This document shows, in pieces, positions 1 through 19,262 of a stretch of 64,000 nt of DNA (the stretch's first letter is position 1; each line of letters begins with the position of its first letter). The notes under the pieces were generated by a model that searched no databases, was not told the DNA's origin, and worked only from the letters and a program-made list of their open reading frames with translations. The stretch is taken from contig OX421967.1 in assembly GCA_949128115.1 (NCBI GenBank), positions 25,436,635 through 25,500,634 on the forward strand, written 5' to 3'. Source of the DNA: Anaspis maculata (Eukaryota > Arthropoda > Insecta > Coleoptera > Scraptiidae). Position numbers and translations under genes: made by a program.

Positions 1-768
1 TATTCAACTGTATATGACCCCCATATTGAGGTGCCTTATCCAAAATAGTACAAAAGAATCAATCAAAATGTTAAAATCCACCCTGTATAACGAAAAGTAA
101 CGATACAAAATGGAAGTAGTAAAGCATACCTGGTGTCAAAAATACAGCCTTTACATTGCTGAAAAAAAGAACTAAATTGATCGATTTATTTGAAAGTTAT
201 TAGTCCTCAAACTTGACATTACAAATTTCAGCCAGTGAAATAGGGAAAAGTAGAGAGAAGTAACTGTCGGAGTTTCAGAAATTTGACAGGAATGTTCGCT
301 AAGGTATACTAATAAACATACTAAAAGTCCCCGCCACTACCTGTTGTGCTCGAGCCGCCATCTTGGAAAAATGGTAATAAATTTGATCGAAGGACCATTA
401 TTTCAAGATGGCGGCTCAAGCGCAACAGGTACTGGCGGGGACTTTTAGTATGTTTATAAGTATACCTTAGCGAACATTCCTGTCAAATTTCTGAAACTCC
501 GACAGTTACTTCTCTCTACTTTTCCCTATTTCACTGGCTGAAATTTGTAATGTCAAGTTTGAGGACTAATAACTTTCAAATAAATCGATCAATTTAGTTC
601 TTTTTTTCAGCAATGTAAAGGCTGTATTTTTGACACCAGGTATGCTTTACTACTTCCATTTTGTATCGTTACTTTTCGTTATACAGGGTGGATTTTAACA
701 TTTTGATTGATTCTTTTGTACTATTTTGGATAAGGCACCTCAATATGGGGGTCATATACAGTTGAATA
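1..768. mobile_element. Foldback element with nearly perfect 375 bp arms
   Basis: Bases 1-8 are the reverse complement of 761-768, and the match continues to a centre at about 376-392. The arms carry CCACCCTGTATAACG and its complement, and near the centre GCCGCCATCTTGG and CAAGATGGCGGC. The true left end may lie outside the window. Confidence 0.9.
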
Positions 769-1318
769 ACCTTTGGACCTTCTGTATATCCTTTGCTGAT
801 GTCTTTTGTTTCGAAATGTTTCCTTCAGAACCAATCGACAACACTTTTTGGACTTCGCGATTATTCTTTCTGTTTAATTCATATCGAGCATTCCAGAAGA
901 TCGTGAAGGCACAATATTGATGAAATCTTGTCTTACAATATGTAAATATCAAAACTGATTGATGTTTGATTGAAACCTTTACTCCGCCCTGTTGGAAATG
1001 TCAAACTCGAAAACCAAATTTTTGCTTAATTTAAAAAAAAAATTAAAAAATATTTTCGCAATTTTTTTTTCTATCTCAACTGTCACGTTCAGCTTTGATG
1101 TAGACTGCCAACATCTTCACAAATTTTGAAGACAATATCTTTAGCCATAGGCAAAAAATCGCTAAATTTTTGTTTTTTTTTTGTTAAGTTAATTTAATTA
1201 ATATCAGTAGATATGAGAGACAAATCGGTATAGAGCAATTTTTGTAGACAATTTTATAGCCTTGATTTTTAATGAAACCTAATTGAATATCTCTGATGAT
1301 TAGCGCAATATAAGCAAA

Positions 1319-1476
1319 AAACTGGATCGAAGGACCATTTTTCCAAGATGGCGGCTCGAGCTCAATAGGTAGAGCTGGGGACTTTTAGTGTGTTTATCAG
1401 TACACCTTACCGGACATTACTGTCAAATTTCCAAAACTCCAACAGTTTTTCCCCTCCAGCTTTCCCTATTTGACTG
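1319..1476. repeat. Solo partial copy of the right arm of the foldback at 1-768
   Basis: It matches roughly 385-540 (GATCGAAGGACCATT, AAGATGGCGGCTC, GGGGACTTTTAGT), with scattered changes and no facing arm. Confidence 0.75.
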
Positions 1477-1989
1477 GCCTAAATGTTTTTTCCAAGGTTT
1501 TTTCAAATAAAATAATAAATTACGTTGAGGAAACTGTTCTAATTTTTGGTCAAAAATAAAGGTCAATAGCTGATATCTAAAATTAATCTGTGCCTTTTAA
1601 ATTTAACACTAGGTGATAGATTTTACAAGCTCTCGAAGGTAATAATCGAAAATTTCACAATTTTTCTGAATTAATTGCTATGCCTGTACTAAGGATACAA
1701 TATTAGTGACAACGTAAATCAACTTATATAGTGCAATAGTACCTAGTATCACTATATGTAGGTACTTAAGATACATTGATACTATAACTAAATATATACA
1801 ACCATTCTTGAAAACCTGTGAAATGAATTAACTTCAGCTACAGCATTCGCTCGAAGATCTATAGGAAAACCACAGAAAAACTGCTCGACGTAGCTTTAAT
1901 GCAAAAAAAAAGGAAAAGATGTCAGCGAGGCTGATATCAGTGGCCATCTTAGGGAACAGAGGGTAGAGTAGATGCAGCAAGTGGGCGAG

Positions 1990-2720
1990 TGCGAAGTTGA
2001 CGATGGAGATGTTCAGGAACTACAGGTCTAGCTCAGATGCAGTTTTTGATAGCCATTGTCCGCGGACACCTACTCCGCGACGATGTGGTTCATGGTCTGG
2101 TTCTCAGTTCCACACTCAGAACTCGGATCTTCTACATATCCTCACTGATAGAACTGAAATCTGCATTTTCCCTGCCCTGTTCGTATCCTATTGAATCCAT
2201 ACTTTCCTTGGAAGGGAGAAGCTCTTCGGATCCTCTACAATCGCTCTGTTCTTGACGGCGGCTTCAGTATCCCATATTTCCTTCCAGTGTCTTTTCATCT
2301 CGAAATCTGCAGCATGGATTTTTGGCTGCGATGTTCAAAATTGGCAGCCAGAAAGTCTGGGTAGATTTGACAACTCCAGCAATGATTCTCAATGCTTGGT
2401 TAAGAATAACGTCAATGATGTTGTGTGTGTGTGTGCTATTCATCCAAACAGGAGCGTAGTATTCCGCTGTCGACTAGACCAAGACAATGGTGGATATCCG
2501 AAGAGTAGTGGCGTCGACACTCCATGTAGTTCTCGCAAGTCTCTGAACCAGGTTCATTCGTGTCTTCGTCTTGGCAGTGAGTCTCTCCAAGTTGATCTTG
2601 AAGGATAATGTTTGGTCGAAGGTCCCACCGAGGTACTTGGAGTGGGACTGTGCTGCAGATGAAGTCCGGCCATCAAAGCTGACATTGAGGTGACGAACTG
2701 CTTCTGTCGTTCAGATGAAT
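1990..2720 (-). pseudogene. Non-LTR retrotransposon reverse transcriptase C-terminal fragment, decayed
   Basis: Translating the minus strand gives, with frameshifts and stops, blocks such as RTTWSVDATTLRIST and STAEYYAPVWMNSTHT. These are typical of the region after the catalytic core in arthropod LINE-encoded polymerases. No full reading frame remains. Confidence 0.65.
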
Positions 2721-2769
2721 GGCTCTAGTCTCTATCTCCAGAGAGTTCGGATTCAATCCTCATTTCTGA

Positions 2770-3980
2770 AAGATGACAAAATTCTGTTGGAAAATCGTAA
2801 TACATATTTATTATGTGCAGAAATATCATAGTGAAAAATCACAGAATCGGCGGGTTTTTATTTTGCACATCTGTGTTATTTGTCCAAAAAGTTCGTTTTC
2901 AGTTTTGACAAAAAAATACAAGATAAAACTTTGGATCAAGTTTTCATTTTTGGCTGGTTATAATCTACTCACTGTTCGACTGAATTGGTTCAAATTCATT
3001 TCATGGCTTGTCTCTGTTGACAGAAGGGCTGGCCTAAAAAGCTAAAATTACAGAAGCCAACTTTTTTCAATCGAGTCACATCGCAGGTCAACCATTAAAT
3101 TTGCCTTAATATGGCTCGAACCCGATAACAGTATTCCCAAAAATGTAAATTTGACCAAATAACACAGGGATACATTTTTCCGAATCTGCGGCCCTAGACT
3201 TTGATTTACCCAGTAATTCTTGACAAGTTTTAACAGAGGAATATTGCTGGTAAATCTAAACAAAATTGAAATCCCCTATCTGCCATTGGTCTATGTAACG
3301 TTAATGAATAACCTTATAGCGTGGAGACCTCAGGTGATAATAAGCGCCGCAAAGCAAGAGCGCCTTTCTCTGGTGGTGATTCATGCGTGGCCCCAAGCCG
3401 TTGGTAATTTGTGGAAATTCCCTGGAATCCCGTGGCTATCCATTTAATTTGAAGAAATCGTTTCCGGTGGAAATCCCGTGGCAATCCCGTGGCAATCCAT
3501 CACAATCCGTTGAACGTTCTGATGTCCCAGTAATTCACCCGAGGATTCACCCCATGATCATTTGCATCTGAAGTCAACTTTGAATGAAAGAAAAAATTTA
3601 CATGAACTTAAGTACTCAGACAAGAGTGTTACTCGTACTTACCTTATAAATATACAGGCAGAACCATGAATATAGCAATAGCAGAACCAAGGGCAGAACA
3701 CTTAATGAAATTTTCCCAGGAATGTAAACAACTATGACACTCACCTGACATCATGACAAACAACGGCCAAGGCAACAGGGCAGCGGATATGATGCAAGGA
3801 GACGCCAGAACTGGCATTTCTTGTCAAAATTTTCTAACCTCTTTGAGCTCAGCCCGTTTTCGCGCAACTTGGTCTATGAGCGTCCGTTACACTCTAGGCA
3901 ACATGGCCAACCGCGTTTTATTTTCTGCTGAATTTAAAACGTGATCGGCATATAACAGTAAGTAGTTAAAAAGTCTACAA
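2770..3980. other. Intergenic DNA with no recognised gene
   Basis: Short open frames only. A short self-similar stretch at 3417-3505 repeats GAAATCCCGTGGCAATCC-like words about four times. Nothing else recognisable. Confidence 0.5.
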
Positions 3981-5340
3981 ATAGTCCAGGAATTATAGAA
4001 AAAATAGCGAACAAAAATGAAAGCTAGCCGGATTTTTGTATATAAGCTCAGTCAAGCATGTAGTTTAACATACTAAAAGTCCTCAAGAATCCGGTGTGAG
4101 CTTCGGCCGTTGTGGCCTCGAGAAGAACTTGAGGATCAGTTTTTCGCGTATATCTCGTGAACAATGGTACTTAGGAAGAAAGTGCCCGGGAAGAATTGTT
4201 GAAAATTTTATTGTCTATGAAAAAGGTCCTTACACATTCCATCGTCAGTCCACTCCTTCTTCGTCAAAACACAAGAAAATAAAAATAGTCCAGATGCTCG
4301 ACGCTGAAGACTGTATGGACCCTGAGTTTTATGATGGCGGGGTGCCACTTGGTAGAGGTGTTGTTTGATCCATTCTCTTTTGATTTAAACTTTATGCCAT
4401 CAATACCAACTATGGCGGCGGCATATACAAGGTGGAATAAAAATAAAATGTTACAAAAATGTACCTCAAGAACCAAAATAGGTGAAGACATGTAAAGCGC
4501 CAAAAATACTTCTAATATCACGGTCATGAAGTCGTCGTGAACTTGGATCAGATATGTTGAGCTGTTTCTGAATTATCTTCAGAAGACTGAAGTCGTTGCG
4601 GAAAAAAAATAGTTTTCCGTATATCAGTAATTCCTCAGATATTGAATCGAAACTTGGTGTTTTGAATCGAAATAATGATAAATTACATTAAAAATGAAAT
4701 AACAGTGAAAAACCCTTTCTAGGCCAACTATTTTTAGAAAAAACACAGTCAACTTTTTTTCTGATGAGTAGACGAAAAAAAATTTTTTTTTGGTAACAAC
4801 TTCAGTCTTGAAAAGATATTTCAAGAACAGCTCAAGATATTTAATTCAAGTTTACGACGACTTCATGACCATGAAATCGGAATTATTTATGGCGATTTAC
4901 ATGTCTTCACCTATTTTGGTTCTTGAGGTACAAATGTTCAACTTTTTATTTTTATTTCACCCTGTATATGCCGCCGGCATAGTTCGTATTGATGGCTTCA
5001 AGTTTCAATCAAAAGAGAGTGGATCAAACAACACCTCTACGAAGTGGCAGTTCGTCATCATGAAACTCAAGGTCCATACAGTCTTCAGCATCGAGCGTCT
5101 GGACTATTTTGATTTTCTCGTGTTTTGACGAAGAAGGAGAGGACTGACGATGAAATGTGTAAGGACCTTTCTTGTAGACAATAAAATTTCCAACAAATTC
5201 TTTACGGGAACTTTTATCCCAAGTGCTATTGTTCATGAGATATATGCAAAAAACTGATCCTCAAGTTCTTCTCGAGGCCACAACGGCCGAAGCTCGCACC
5301 GGATTCTTGAGGACTTTTAGTATGTTAAACTACATGCTTA

Positions 5341-6113
5341 AGGCAGCAGTCACACTGAGCCACCCACCACCACCCACTACCATCAACCAAAAATCAAACG
5401 CACGCAATGTAATGATGCTGGTCACACTACAGCCACCTCTTCCCACCGCTCAGTGACCACCGGTGGCCATGTGTTTGAAATTTTCAAAGTGGTGGTCAGT
5501 GGTCGGTGGTTAACAATACGCATCTTGATGCGCATACAGAACAAACATTTTGTGTATACATACAACAAACAATGTGTATGTCCCGAAGAGAACAAAGGTT
5601 TCACTTTTGTCACTAACAAGTTGTAACATTTCTTGTTCATACGGTAATAACTGTAAAATTGTTCTTCATCATCAACAAGCTGCGGCACTAATTGATGAAA
5701 TTCTCCTAGTTGTTCTCTATCGAGAAACATTTGACGCACCCACATGTTCCGGCGTTTTTTACGGATTTTTTTCGAGATGTAGTATAAAGCTACAATTTCG
5801 TCGGTATCTGAGTCATCGGACGAAATCATTGCAATCACAGAACTTGTCAATCTTGTCATGAGCTGGGCCGCTATTCTTGAATCGTGTGAGAAAAGTCCCT
5901 GGGAGTAAAATACATTTCGCAGTACACTGATGTAGCGAATGTTGCCTAAAATCGTGGTTTTTAGGCAACTTTCGCTACAGAATTGTAGTACGGATTATAT
6001 AAAACTCCCGGGGTCTGGGAAACGGTAGACGCTGGACGGTGGCTTAGTGAGACCATGCCGGATTATTTTGCTTGGTGGTAGTGGGTGGTGATGGCTCCAG
6101 TGTGACTGCTGCC
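5341..6113 (-). mobile_element. PIF/Harbinger-type element, 773 bp, flanked by TTA
   Basis: Terminal inverted repeats GGCAGCAGTCACACT / AGTGTGACTGCTGCC, with TTA on both sides as expected for the 3 bp target duplication of PIF/Harbinger. The inside has a minus-strand frame (5859-5422) with WVRQMFLDREQLGEFHQLVP and DDEEQFYSYYRMNKKCYNLL, which resembles the N-terminal part of Harbinger transposases. The rest of the transposase is missing, so it is non-autonomous. Confidence 0.8.
5866..6013. mobile_element. Truncated copy of the GGCCGCTATTCTTG MITE, nested in the Harbinger element
   Basis: It matches the complete MITE at 57939-58117 in the opposite orientation. The left terminal repeat is present and the right one is lost just after AAAACTCCCGGGG. 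Confidence 0.8.
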
Positions 6114-6399
6114 TTACTGAGCTTATATGCAAAAATCCGGCTGACTTTCATTTTTGTTCGCTATTTGCGATTTTAACAGCTGAAATTCCTGGACTAAAAA
6201 ATGAGAATGGAATGTGCTTTCATGTTGATTCTTATCAAGATGTTGACAAGGTCACTCAGTCAAGATGGCTTTGGAGTCTACTTTCTCTTGTACCTAGTTC
6301 ACAATTTACGTAGGGGTGACATATGGGATTTTCATAGCAAGTGACCAGAATTTTAAACTTTAAAGTGAAGCCAGCAATGTCTTCAATAAACGTAACATT

Positions 6400-6540
6400 A
6401 GGTGCTTTCCTTTTACAACTTGAACTAAGTATTCTGACCTTAGTTGTTAGTGGTATCTCACTTTCGCGCATGTGATTTCTCGCTCTTTCTCTCCCTAAGT
6501 TAGATCAGATCAGTGAGTTTTGTGGTAAAAGAAAAGCACC
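6400..6540. mobile_element. MITE with AGGTGCTTTCC ends (copy 1)
   Basis: Ends AGGTGCTTTCCTTTTA / TAAAAGAAAAGCACC. The interior is the reverse complement of the copy at 40023-40216 (shared CGCGCATGTGATTTCTCGC). Confidence 0.8.
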
Positions 6541-6996
6541 TATCAAACAACCCCAGCGAGGGAGCGGAGTCTTCATTGTCCAGAAGGCCTACCATCCTAC
6601 CAAACGTCTTACGTCTATTGCAAAGCGGGTATTTGGTGGGGAACGTAGGTACGTCCTGTAGGTTGACCCCGACTCCTGTCCGACTGCTGGAGTGCTGGCC
6701 CCCCACATTGCTTTTTTGCAAACTTCTCTGTTGGCGATCCGCAGGAAGGGGGGAGGGGGGGTAAAATGTACGTCTATTGCAGAAGGCCGGAAATGATGAA
6801 CATTTACATTTTCGTGACACTAGTACACTTTGTCAAAAATTGGACAACCTCGCACACCTTCGTTTTTGACAAACTATGTCAGTCTCACCAACCTGTTATC
6901 GTTCGTCAACATTTTCGTTACAGGCGATTGACCTTATTGGGGAAAATGGCCCATTCGTGTAGGAAGATTCAGGGAATTAATTGTTTGAAGAGAACA

Positions 6997-7400
6997 ATGG
7001 CGGCTTTACAGAACTTCGTATGTCGCCGGCGACAGCGTCGCTGGCCAATAGGATTCGATCCCTCCATATCATTCCCGCGACACGAGTTTCTGTCGTCGTG
7101 TCGTTCAAATTATTCCACTACAGTGGAGTGGGGGACTGTCGCCGGCGACATTCCCCCACCATGACACCACAGCTGTCGCCGGCGACAGAAGACTGCGAAA
7201 ATTGGTGTCGCTCGCAACCAACTTCGTTTGTCGCCGGCGACAGTGTCGCTGGCCAATAGGATTCGATCTGCCTGTACTTCCCTACCTCCCTCCATAATTC
7301 CCGCGACACGAGTTTCTGTCGTCGTGTCGTTCAAATTATTCAGCTACAGTGGAGTGGCGGACTGTCGCCGGCGACAAACGAAGTTCTGTAAAGCCGCCAT
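6997..7400. mobile_element. Foldback/MITE carrying five copies of TGTCGCCGGCGACA
   Basis: The ends ATGGCGGCTTTACAGAACTT and AAGTTCTGTAAAGCCGCCAT are exact complements. The inside has two direct units of about 140 bp (7021-7150 and 7229-7376). The 14-base perfect palindrome TGTCGCCGGCGACA occurs at 7021-7034, 7137-7150, 7174-7187, 7229-7242 and 7363-7376. Confidence 0.85.
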
Positions 7401-8554
7401 GAAGCCGCTTTTAAAGCCGCCATAAGTTGCCGTAAGGCAACGTCGGTTGTCACGTCAGTTGAAGACACGTCAAAACTCACATTTTCTTGTTCCTGTGAAC
7501 CTTTGGGACCCCGCAGGCTCTTTATTGAGCCTTACATCGATGACCAGCGTCGTCGCAGACCTTTCTCTGCATCATCCCTAGCTTTCACCCAAGGAACAGC
7601 AACAGCGACTGTGGACCGAGTCCTTCGCACATACCAACTGTTGCCACACCAGGAAAGGTCACCTTGGGCTGGCTGCGTCGTCAGTAGCCTTTTTTCTAAA
7701 GATTTTCTGCTTCGACCTCACATGGAGATCCGCATTCTATATTCTACAGTTCGCCACCTTTGTGATTGGGACGCAAACGTTTGTTGTGTCCCCACTGTCA
7801 AGATCCAGGTTTAGGCTCGCCTTGTGACCCATTGGGGATTGGGGGATCAATCAGCAGGCACTAAATGGCAGGAATGGCAGGGGCGAGAGCTACTGGCAAA
7901 GCAGTATACCATGCTTGCATCTGCCTGCGGAGGGTGTAATGTAACAGTCACCAGTCGCAATTTTTCCACCGCAACTGCAATGCAAGGCATTGCTGGTAGC
8001 GCAGTGTTCCAGTCCCTCACCTCTGGAACTAGATCTACCAATAGCCTGCTAAATACGCTATTCTATTCACAAGATCAAATGGGGGACATAAAAGCAGACC
8101 TCCTTTTACATTATTCCTACTTGTCAAATTCCATGTCATAGATGTGGGTATTGCAGGTATCTACTAGTGCCTACCTAGGCTACTAGACTTCCCAGTATGT
8201 GTTCCTCTCGAAAAATTCCTGTACGATCAAGTACCGAGCTCTACACCAGGTGGCGTTTTTTAAATGTGAAATCGCCTATACTTTTGCAAGAGCCGTAACT
8301 ACATTTTACTTTCCGGTCGCTCTTTCCCAAGTCCCTAGTTGCTGCGGATCGCGACCAGCGACGATGTCTCCAATTATATATCTGCAAGAAATAATACGGG
8401 GTCAGTAGTTCGGGCAGAGATCGGGCCTTGCTCGTGTCCCATTCGCTATATTCGCATTATGTATGAGTCACTGCGTTGGATTAACGAGCTTTAGTTTAGT
8501 TAGCTGTGGAAATTGGTCGACATTATGGCAAGACCTTAGTGACAGACAAGGAAC
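7401..8554. other. Intergenic DNA downstream of spermidine synthase
   Basis: Short open frames with no recognisable product; normal base composition. No repeat was recognised. Confidence 0.45.
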
Positions 8555-8560
8555 TTTATT
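8555..8560 (-). terminator. Polyadenylation signal of spermidine synthase
   Basis: AATAAA on the minus strand, 137 nt downstream of the spermidine synthase stop. It is the first such hexamer I found past the stop and would give a short 3' UTR. Confidence 0.55.
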
Positions 8561-8696
8561 GAATTCACATGACTAGATATTCCTGCCGCATGTTTTTTTT
8601 CACTATTTAGTAGTTCAACAGTACCACTAGTACAATTCCTGGCTAATTTTAATGGGCTTAAGAAATAGCGTATGCTCAGTTACTAAGTATTTCAGA

Positions 8697-15724
<7,028 letters not shown>

Positions 15725-16060
15725 CTTGAGGACGGAGTTCAATAATTGGTAAAATAAGCGTTGCGAAATCAATCCGTCTGGGCTTATTCCTTGACGGATT
15801 TTCACCATTTTAGTCTCTTTCGAAAGCTTCAAGGATGTACTTTGGTTTGAGGCCATTGGCATTTCCAAAATCCAAAAATAATTTTCTCAAATGTCAAAAT
15901 TAATTTTTTTTCTTGGATTTCGGAAATGCCAATGGGCTCAAACCAAAGTACATCCTTGTAGCTTTCGAAAGAGACCAAAATGGTCAGAATCCGTCAAGGA
16001 ATAAACCCACACAGATTGATTTCGCAACGCTTATTTTACCAATATGACTCCGTCCTTAAG
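15725..16060. mobile_element. Foldback element, 336 bp
   Basis: Ends CTTGAGGACGGAGT and ACTCCGTCCTTAAG. Arms of about 150 bp pair almost throughout, for example GGTAAAATAAGCGTTGCGAA with its complement. Confidence 0.85.
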
Positions 16061-16239
16061 CTACCATTTCATTTTTCCGCGGAGTAGGTAATGAACCACT
16101 TCCCGCCCTCTTACTATAGTCAACTGGAATCTTTTCACGTAAATAATGGGTCAGTAAGCTCGTTTACTTCCAAAGAATTGGTTTTTTGTTTTAGAGGTAA
16201 AATTCCTTGTAATTTTTTTCATTTTTCGATTAAAACTTC

Positions 16240-17240
16240 TAACTGTTAGGTATAATGAACAATAACAGCTCTTTCTCCGTTTTCCAAGTCGATAATTTCA
16301 TCAAGAATGGAATGACTAGTTTGTAGTTTGACATGTCTTCTAACCATATAGGTATACATACCACCTCTTCTAACCATACTTCATGTAACAGCACCTTGAA
16401 ACGGTCATGAGTGAAAGTTATTTGAACATTCTTTTTTACATTTTCATTCCTAGTTATTAATAGTCCAGTCAAAATAGGTTTTAACCGGAAATAAATTCGG
16501 AAGTTGACGAAATTTTGTAGATCGATGCAGAATTCAACGTAGAATAATAACATACTGGAATTCCCGAAAAGTCCAAGGCTTGGCTTTTTTTCTAGGGCCA
16601 ATAAAAGAGCGCCACCCTTGAAAGTTTTCGGTTTTTTCTGAAAAACTTTTAAACTATCACCTTTAAAACACAAAAACCAGCGAAGCAAATATAGCCCGTT
16701 AAATTCTCAAGAGATCAGTACTAAACTTATTGCTTTGTGGTCAATAGTCTCTGAGATACAGCATCTGCAAAAACACAGTGAAAATTACTCAAAATTTATT
16801 TCCGGATTTTGCGTAACAATTTGCTTAGTGTCAGTTCAGGGGATGTAACGTGGACAGCAAATGTGCGGATTTCAATGTGTTTTACATGTTTGCAAAGCCA
16901 ATTCAACATTCGGTATCACAGATTGTCTATAAGTCGCCAACTTCAAAATGGTAGGTACTTTTCCTCGACCTTTGAAATTGATACTTTATATCCCAAAGAA
17001 TCCCCAAAAATCGTTTTTTTTTTCATACCATGACATTTGCCCAATTTTTCAAGTAGGGCAAAACCATCCAGGGAATATATGAAGAATTGAATACCAAAAA
17101 AGTAACATGTTTCGGAATCTCTTTCCCAATGATGGTTCCTGAGTTATATGGGTTGAAAGACTAAACGACCTATTTAGAAAAAAGATAGGTAGCCCGAACA
17201 CTAACTGCTGAATACTGTACGGACCTTGCATTTGGGGTGT
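16240..17240. repeat. Dispersed repeat R1, first portion
   Basis: An inverted, diverged copy of 26450-27230. Shared landmarks are GTGCGGATTTCAATGTGTTT and GACTTATAGACAATCTGTG, present on opposite strands in the two copies. Confidence 0.75.
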
Positions 17241-17464
17241 ATAGCCCAGGTATTTTAGGTGCTTTTCAAGTCGAAGCGTGAACTAATTTATGGTCGGCCA
17301 AATTTTTCATAAAACGACAGTAAAGAGTGTCTGCTATAACATACCAAAAGTCCCCTAAGATCCCGTGTCGGCGTCCCCCTTTTTGGGGCGTTTCAGCGGG
17401 CGTTTTTTTTCTGAAATATGACAGTTACGTTATAAGTATAACACACAGATATTGGGACAGGCGC

Positions 17465-17543
17465 GTGTCACCCGGAATAGCTCAGTGGCAAAGGCTCTGC
17501 TTTCCGATTGATGGATCGCTAGTTCGATTCCCCTTCGAGACAC
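17465..17543 (+). other. tRNA-like sequence, probably a tRNA-derived SINE head or tRNA relic
   Basis: It has an A-box-like TAGCTCAGTGG (17478-17488) and a B-box-like AGTTCGATTCC (17521-17531) at tRNA spacing. The acceptor and T stems do not pair properly, so it is not a functional tRNA. Confidence 0.5.
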
Positions 17544-17714
17544 AATTTTTTTTTGGGTGAAAGTGATTTTTTCCTTCTCCTAAAAATTACCCAAGGGATG
17601 AGAGTGCCTATTTTTAAGCATTTTCGAATTTTTTCTCAAGAAAATGAACCTATTAATACGAGTTCTGGACACATAATAAACAATAAGCTGTGATGTCCTC
17701 GGTGATGTCATAAT

Positions 17715-17879
17715 GCCCGCTCTATGAAAATTCGCAACAATCGCAACGCAGCCGCAACGCAGAGCGCAACGTTTCTGATTGGCTCGCAAGGTATTTGCAA
17801 AGCCATCGCAACGACGCGAGAAGCTTGCGAGCCAATCAGAAGAGTTGCGCTCTGCGTTGCGCAATTTCATAGAGCGGCC
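17715..17879. mobile_element. MITE with GCTCTATGAAATT-type inverted ends
   Basis: The left arm has CGCTCTATGAAAATTCGCAA and the right arm TTGCGCAATTTCATAGAGCG. CTGATTGGCTCGCAAG pairs with its complement inside. Confidence 0.8.
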
Positions 17880-18114
17880 TTATGGCCCGTCTCCAATGGT
17901 CGCAGAACGCAAGAACGTAGGCTTGACGCAGGCTCGTCGCAAAATTCCAACGCAAGGTGTTTGAAATCCGTCTACAGTGGTCGCAGCCGTCGCAGCGGAA
18001 AATTTCATCCTGTCAAAGTTCTTGTCAGAGTGGTTTGTTCGCATTTTCTTTGCTGATCGTTGTTTACTGTACGGGCAATGGCAAAATGGATGAAAATGAA
18101 AATACACGCAACAT

Positions 18115-19262
18115 ATTACAAGCATCTGTGACGATTGGTCTGGAAATAAACGCCGACAAATCCGACGTCATGTGCTTCATCAGAAGAGGCGGTTATGCAG
18201 AGACGAAGACGCTGCGCTTCTATTACAAAGAGAAGCCTCTGAAGACCGATCGCTCTTACACCTATCTGGGCGTCCCATTTGTATCCTCTGGCCTTTTTTC
18301 GGAGGCATCGGCCACTTTTGTGAGGAGGTCGGCGGCTTGCCTAGGATCTGTCATATCCACAATGTGCAGGGCGAAGTTGAACTCCTGGCACTCCCGGGTC
18401 GAGCTGTACGAATCGATGGTGTTGAAGAGTGTTAACACACAACATGGCTATATGGGGCATTCGTTATCCAGACGTCGCGTCGTAGAAAGACTACAAGTGA
18501 ACTTCTTAAAGAGATTATTCTCACTGCTGCTACACGGCCCCGACCATCTTGTTAGACTGGAGTTTGGAGTCGTTAAGCTTGAGAATCTCATCTCCGCTTT
18601 GGATCTCATTCCTGGCTTTCCTGGCTAGAGAAGATTCTCTCCATGACGTCAGAGCGCTACCCAAGGATTTGCTTCGACAGATTGCTACACCTAGCTGAGT
18701 TCCCTGCCATAGAAGACCGACCCAAAATACAACTGGGTTACCTACACAAATTGGGTCCTAGTTCACTGCTATCAACTCCCTGGAAATCCTGCGGTCTCTC
18801 ACCTTGCCTTCGCTCAAGCATCATAAGAGGGATCTGCTTATGAAATACAAAGAGATGCTATACCAACGAGATATCGTCGCCCTTTTTAGCTTTGGCTACT
18901 CGATGTTCTACAATACATTTGTGCTGTCTGGCCTCCCTGCTCAGCACCCCTCCTCAACATCAGGTTTCAGACTGTTAAAAGAGTAACTTAGCTACGTCTG
19001 TCTGGTCGAAGGCTCTTGAAGTTCACTGTCAATGGATGTTGCTACATGCATGGTCAAAGCGGATGAAGTGTGCAGCGTTTGCCAGAAATGAGTAGTAAGG
19101 AAACGCTTGCTACTGTACAGTGTTTTGGTTTCAGTGTAAAGTATTGTATTCATATTGTGTAGAGTGTTATATGTATTTATATTGAAGTGCTTTTTTATGT
19201 ACATGCCCGGTCTTGTTTTAAGGGGAGTCCTTTTAGAATCAATAAATTATTGTTATTATCAT
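18115..19262 (+). pseudogene. 5'-truncated non-LTR retrotransposon with 3' end
   Basis: The frame reads TIGLEINADKSDVMCFIRRG, then YTYLGVPFVSSGLF, YESMVLKSV and VVERLQVNFLKRLFSL, which is the C-terminal part of a LINE polymerase. After frameshifts, SERYPRICFDRLL continues it. The 3' end has AATAAATTATTGTTATTATC. It is degenerate and cannot be active. Confidence 0.8.

Larger units (their letters stand above)
3981..6196. mobile_element. Second foldback element, split by a Harbinger insertion
   Basis: The left arm runs from 3981 (ATAGTCCAGGAATT) to about 4600. The right arm runs from about 4785 to 5340, is interrupted at 5341-6113, and resumes at 6117-6196 (ending AATTCCTGGACTA). The arms share AACATACTAAAAGTCC with the foldback at 1-768, so the two belong to related families. 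Confidence 0.85.

Noticed and set aside
2252..2608. A 118-codon plus-strand ORF
   Set aside because: The minus strand at the same place encodes LINE polymerase blocks, so this is its complement.
7021..7376. CRISPR-like array of spaced identical palindromes
   Set aside because: Five palindromes at irregular spacing in a eukaryotic foldback; the spacers themselves repeat. No Cas genes and no bacterial context.
17465..17543. A functional tRNA gene
   Set aside because: A and B boxes are present, but acceptor and T stems fail to pair and no clear anticodon stem forms.
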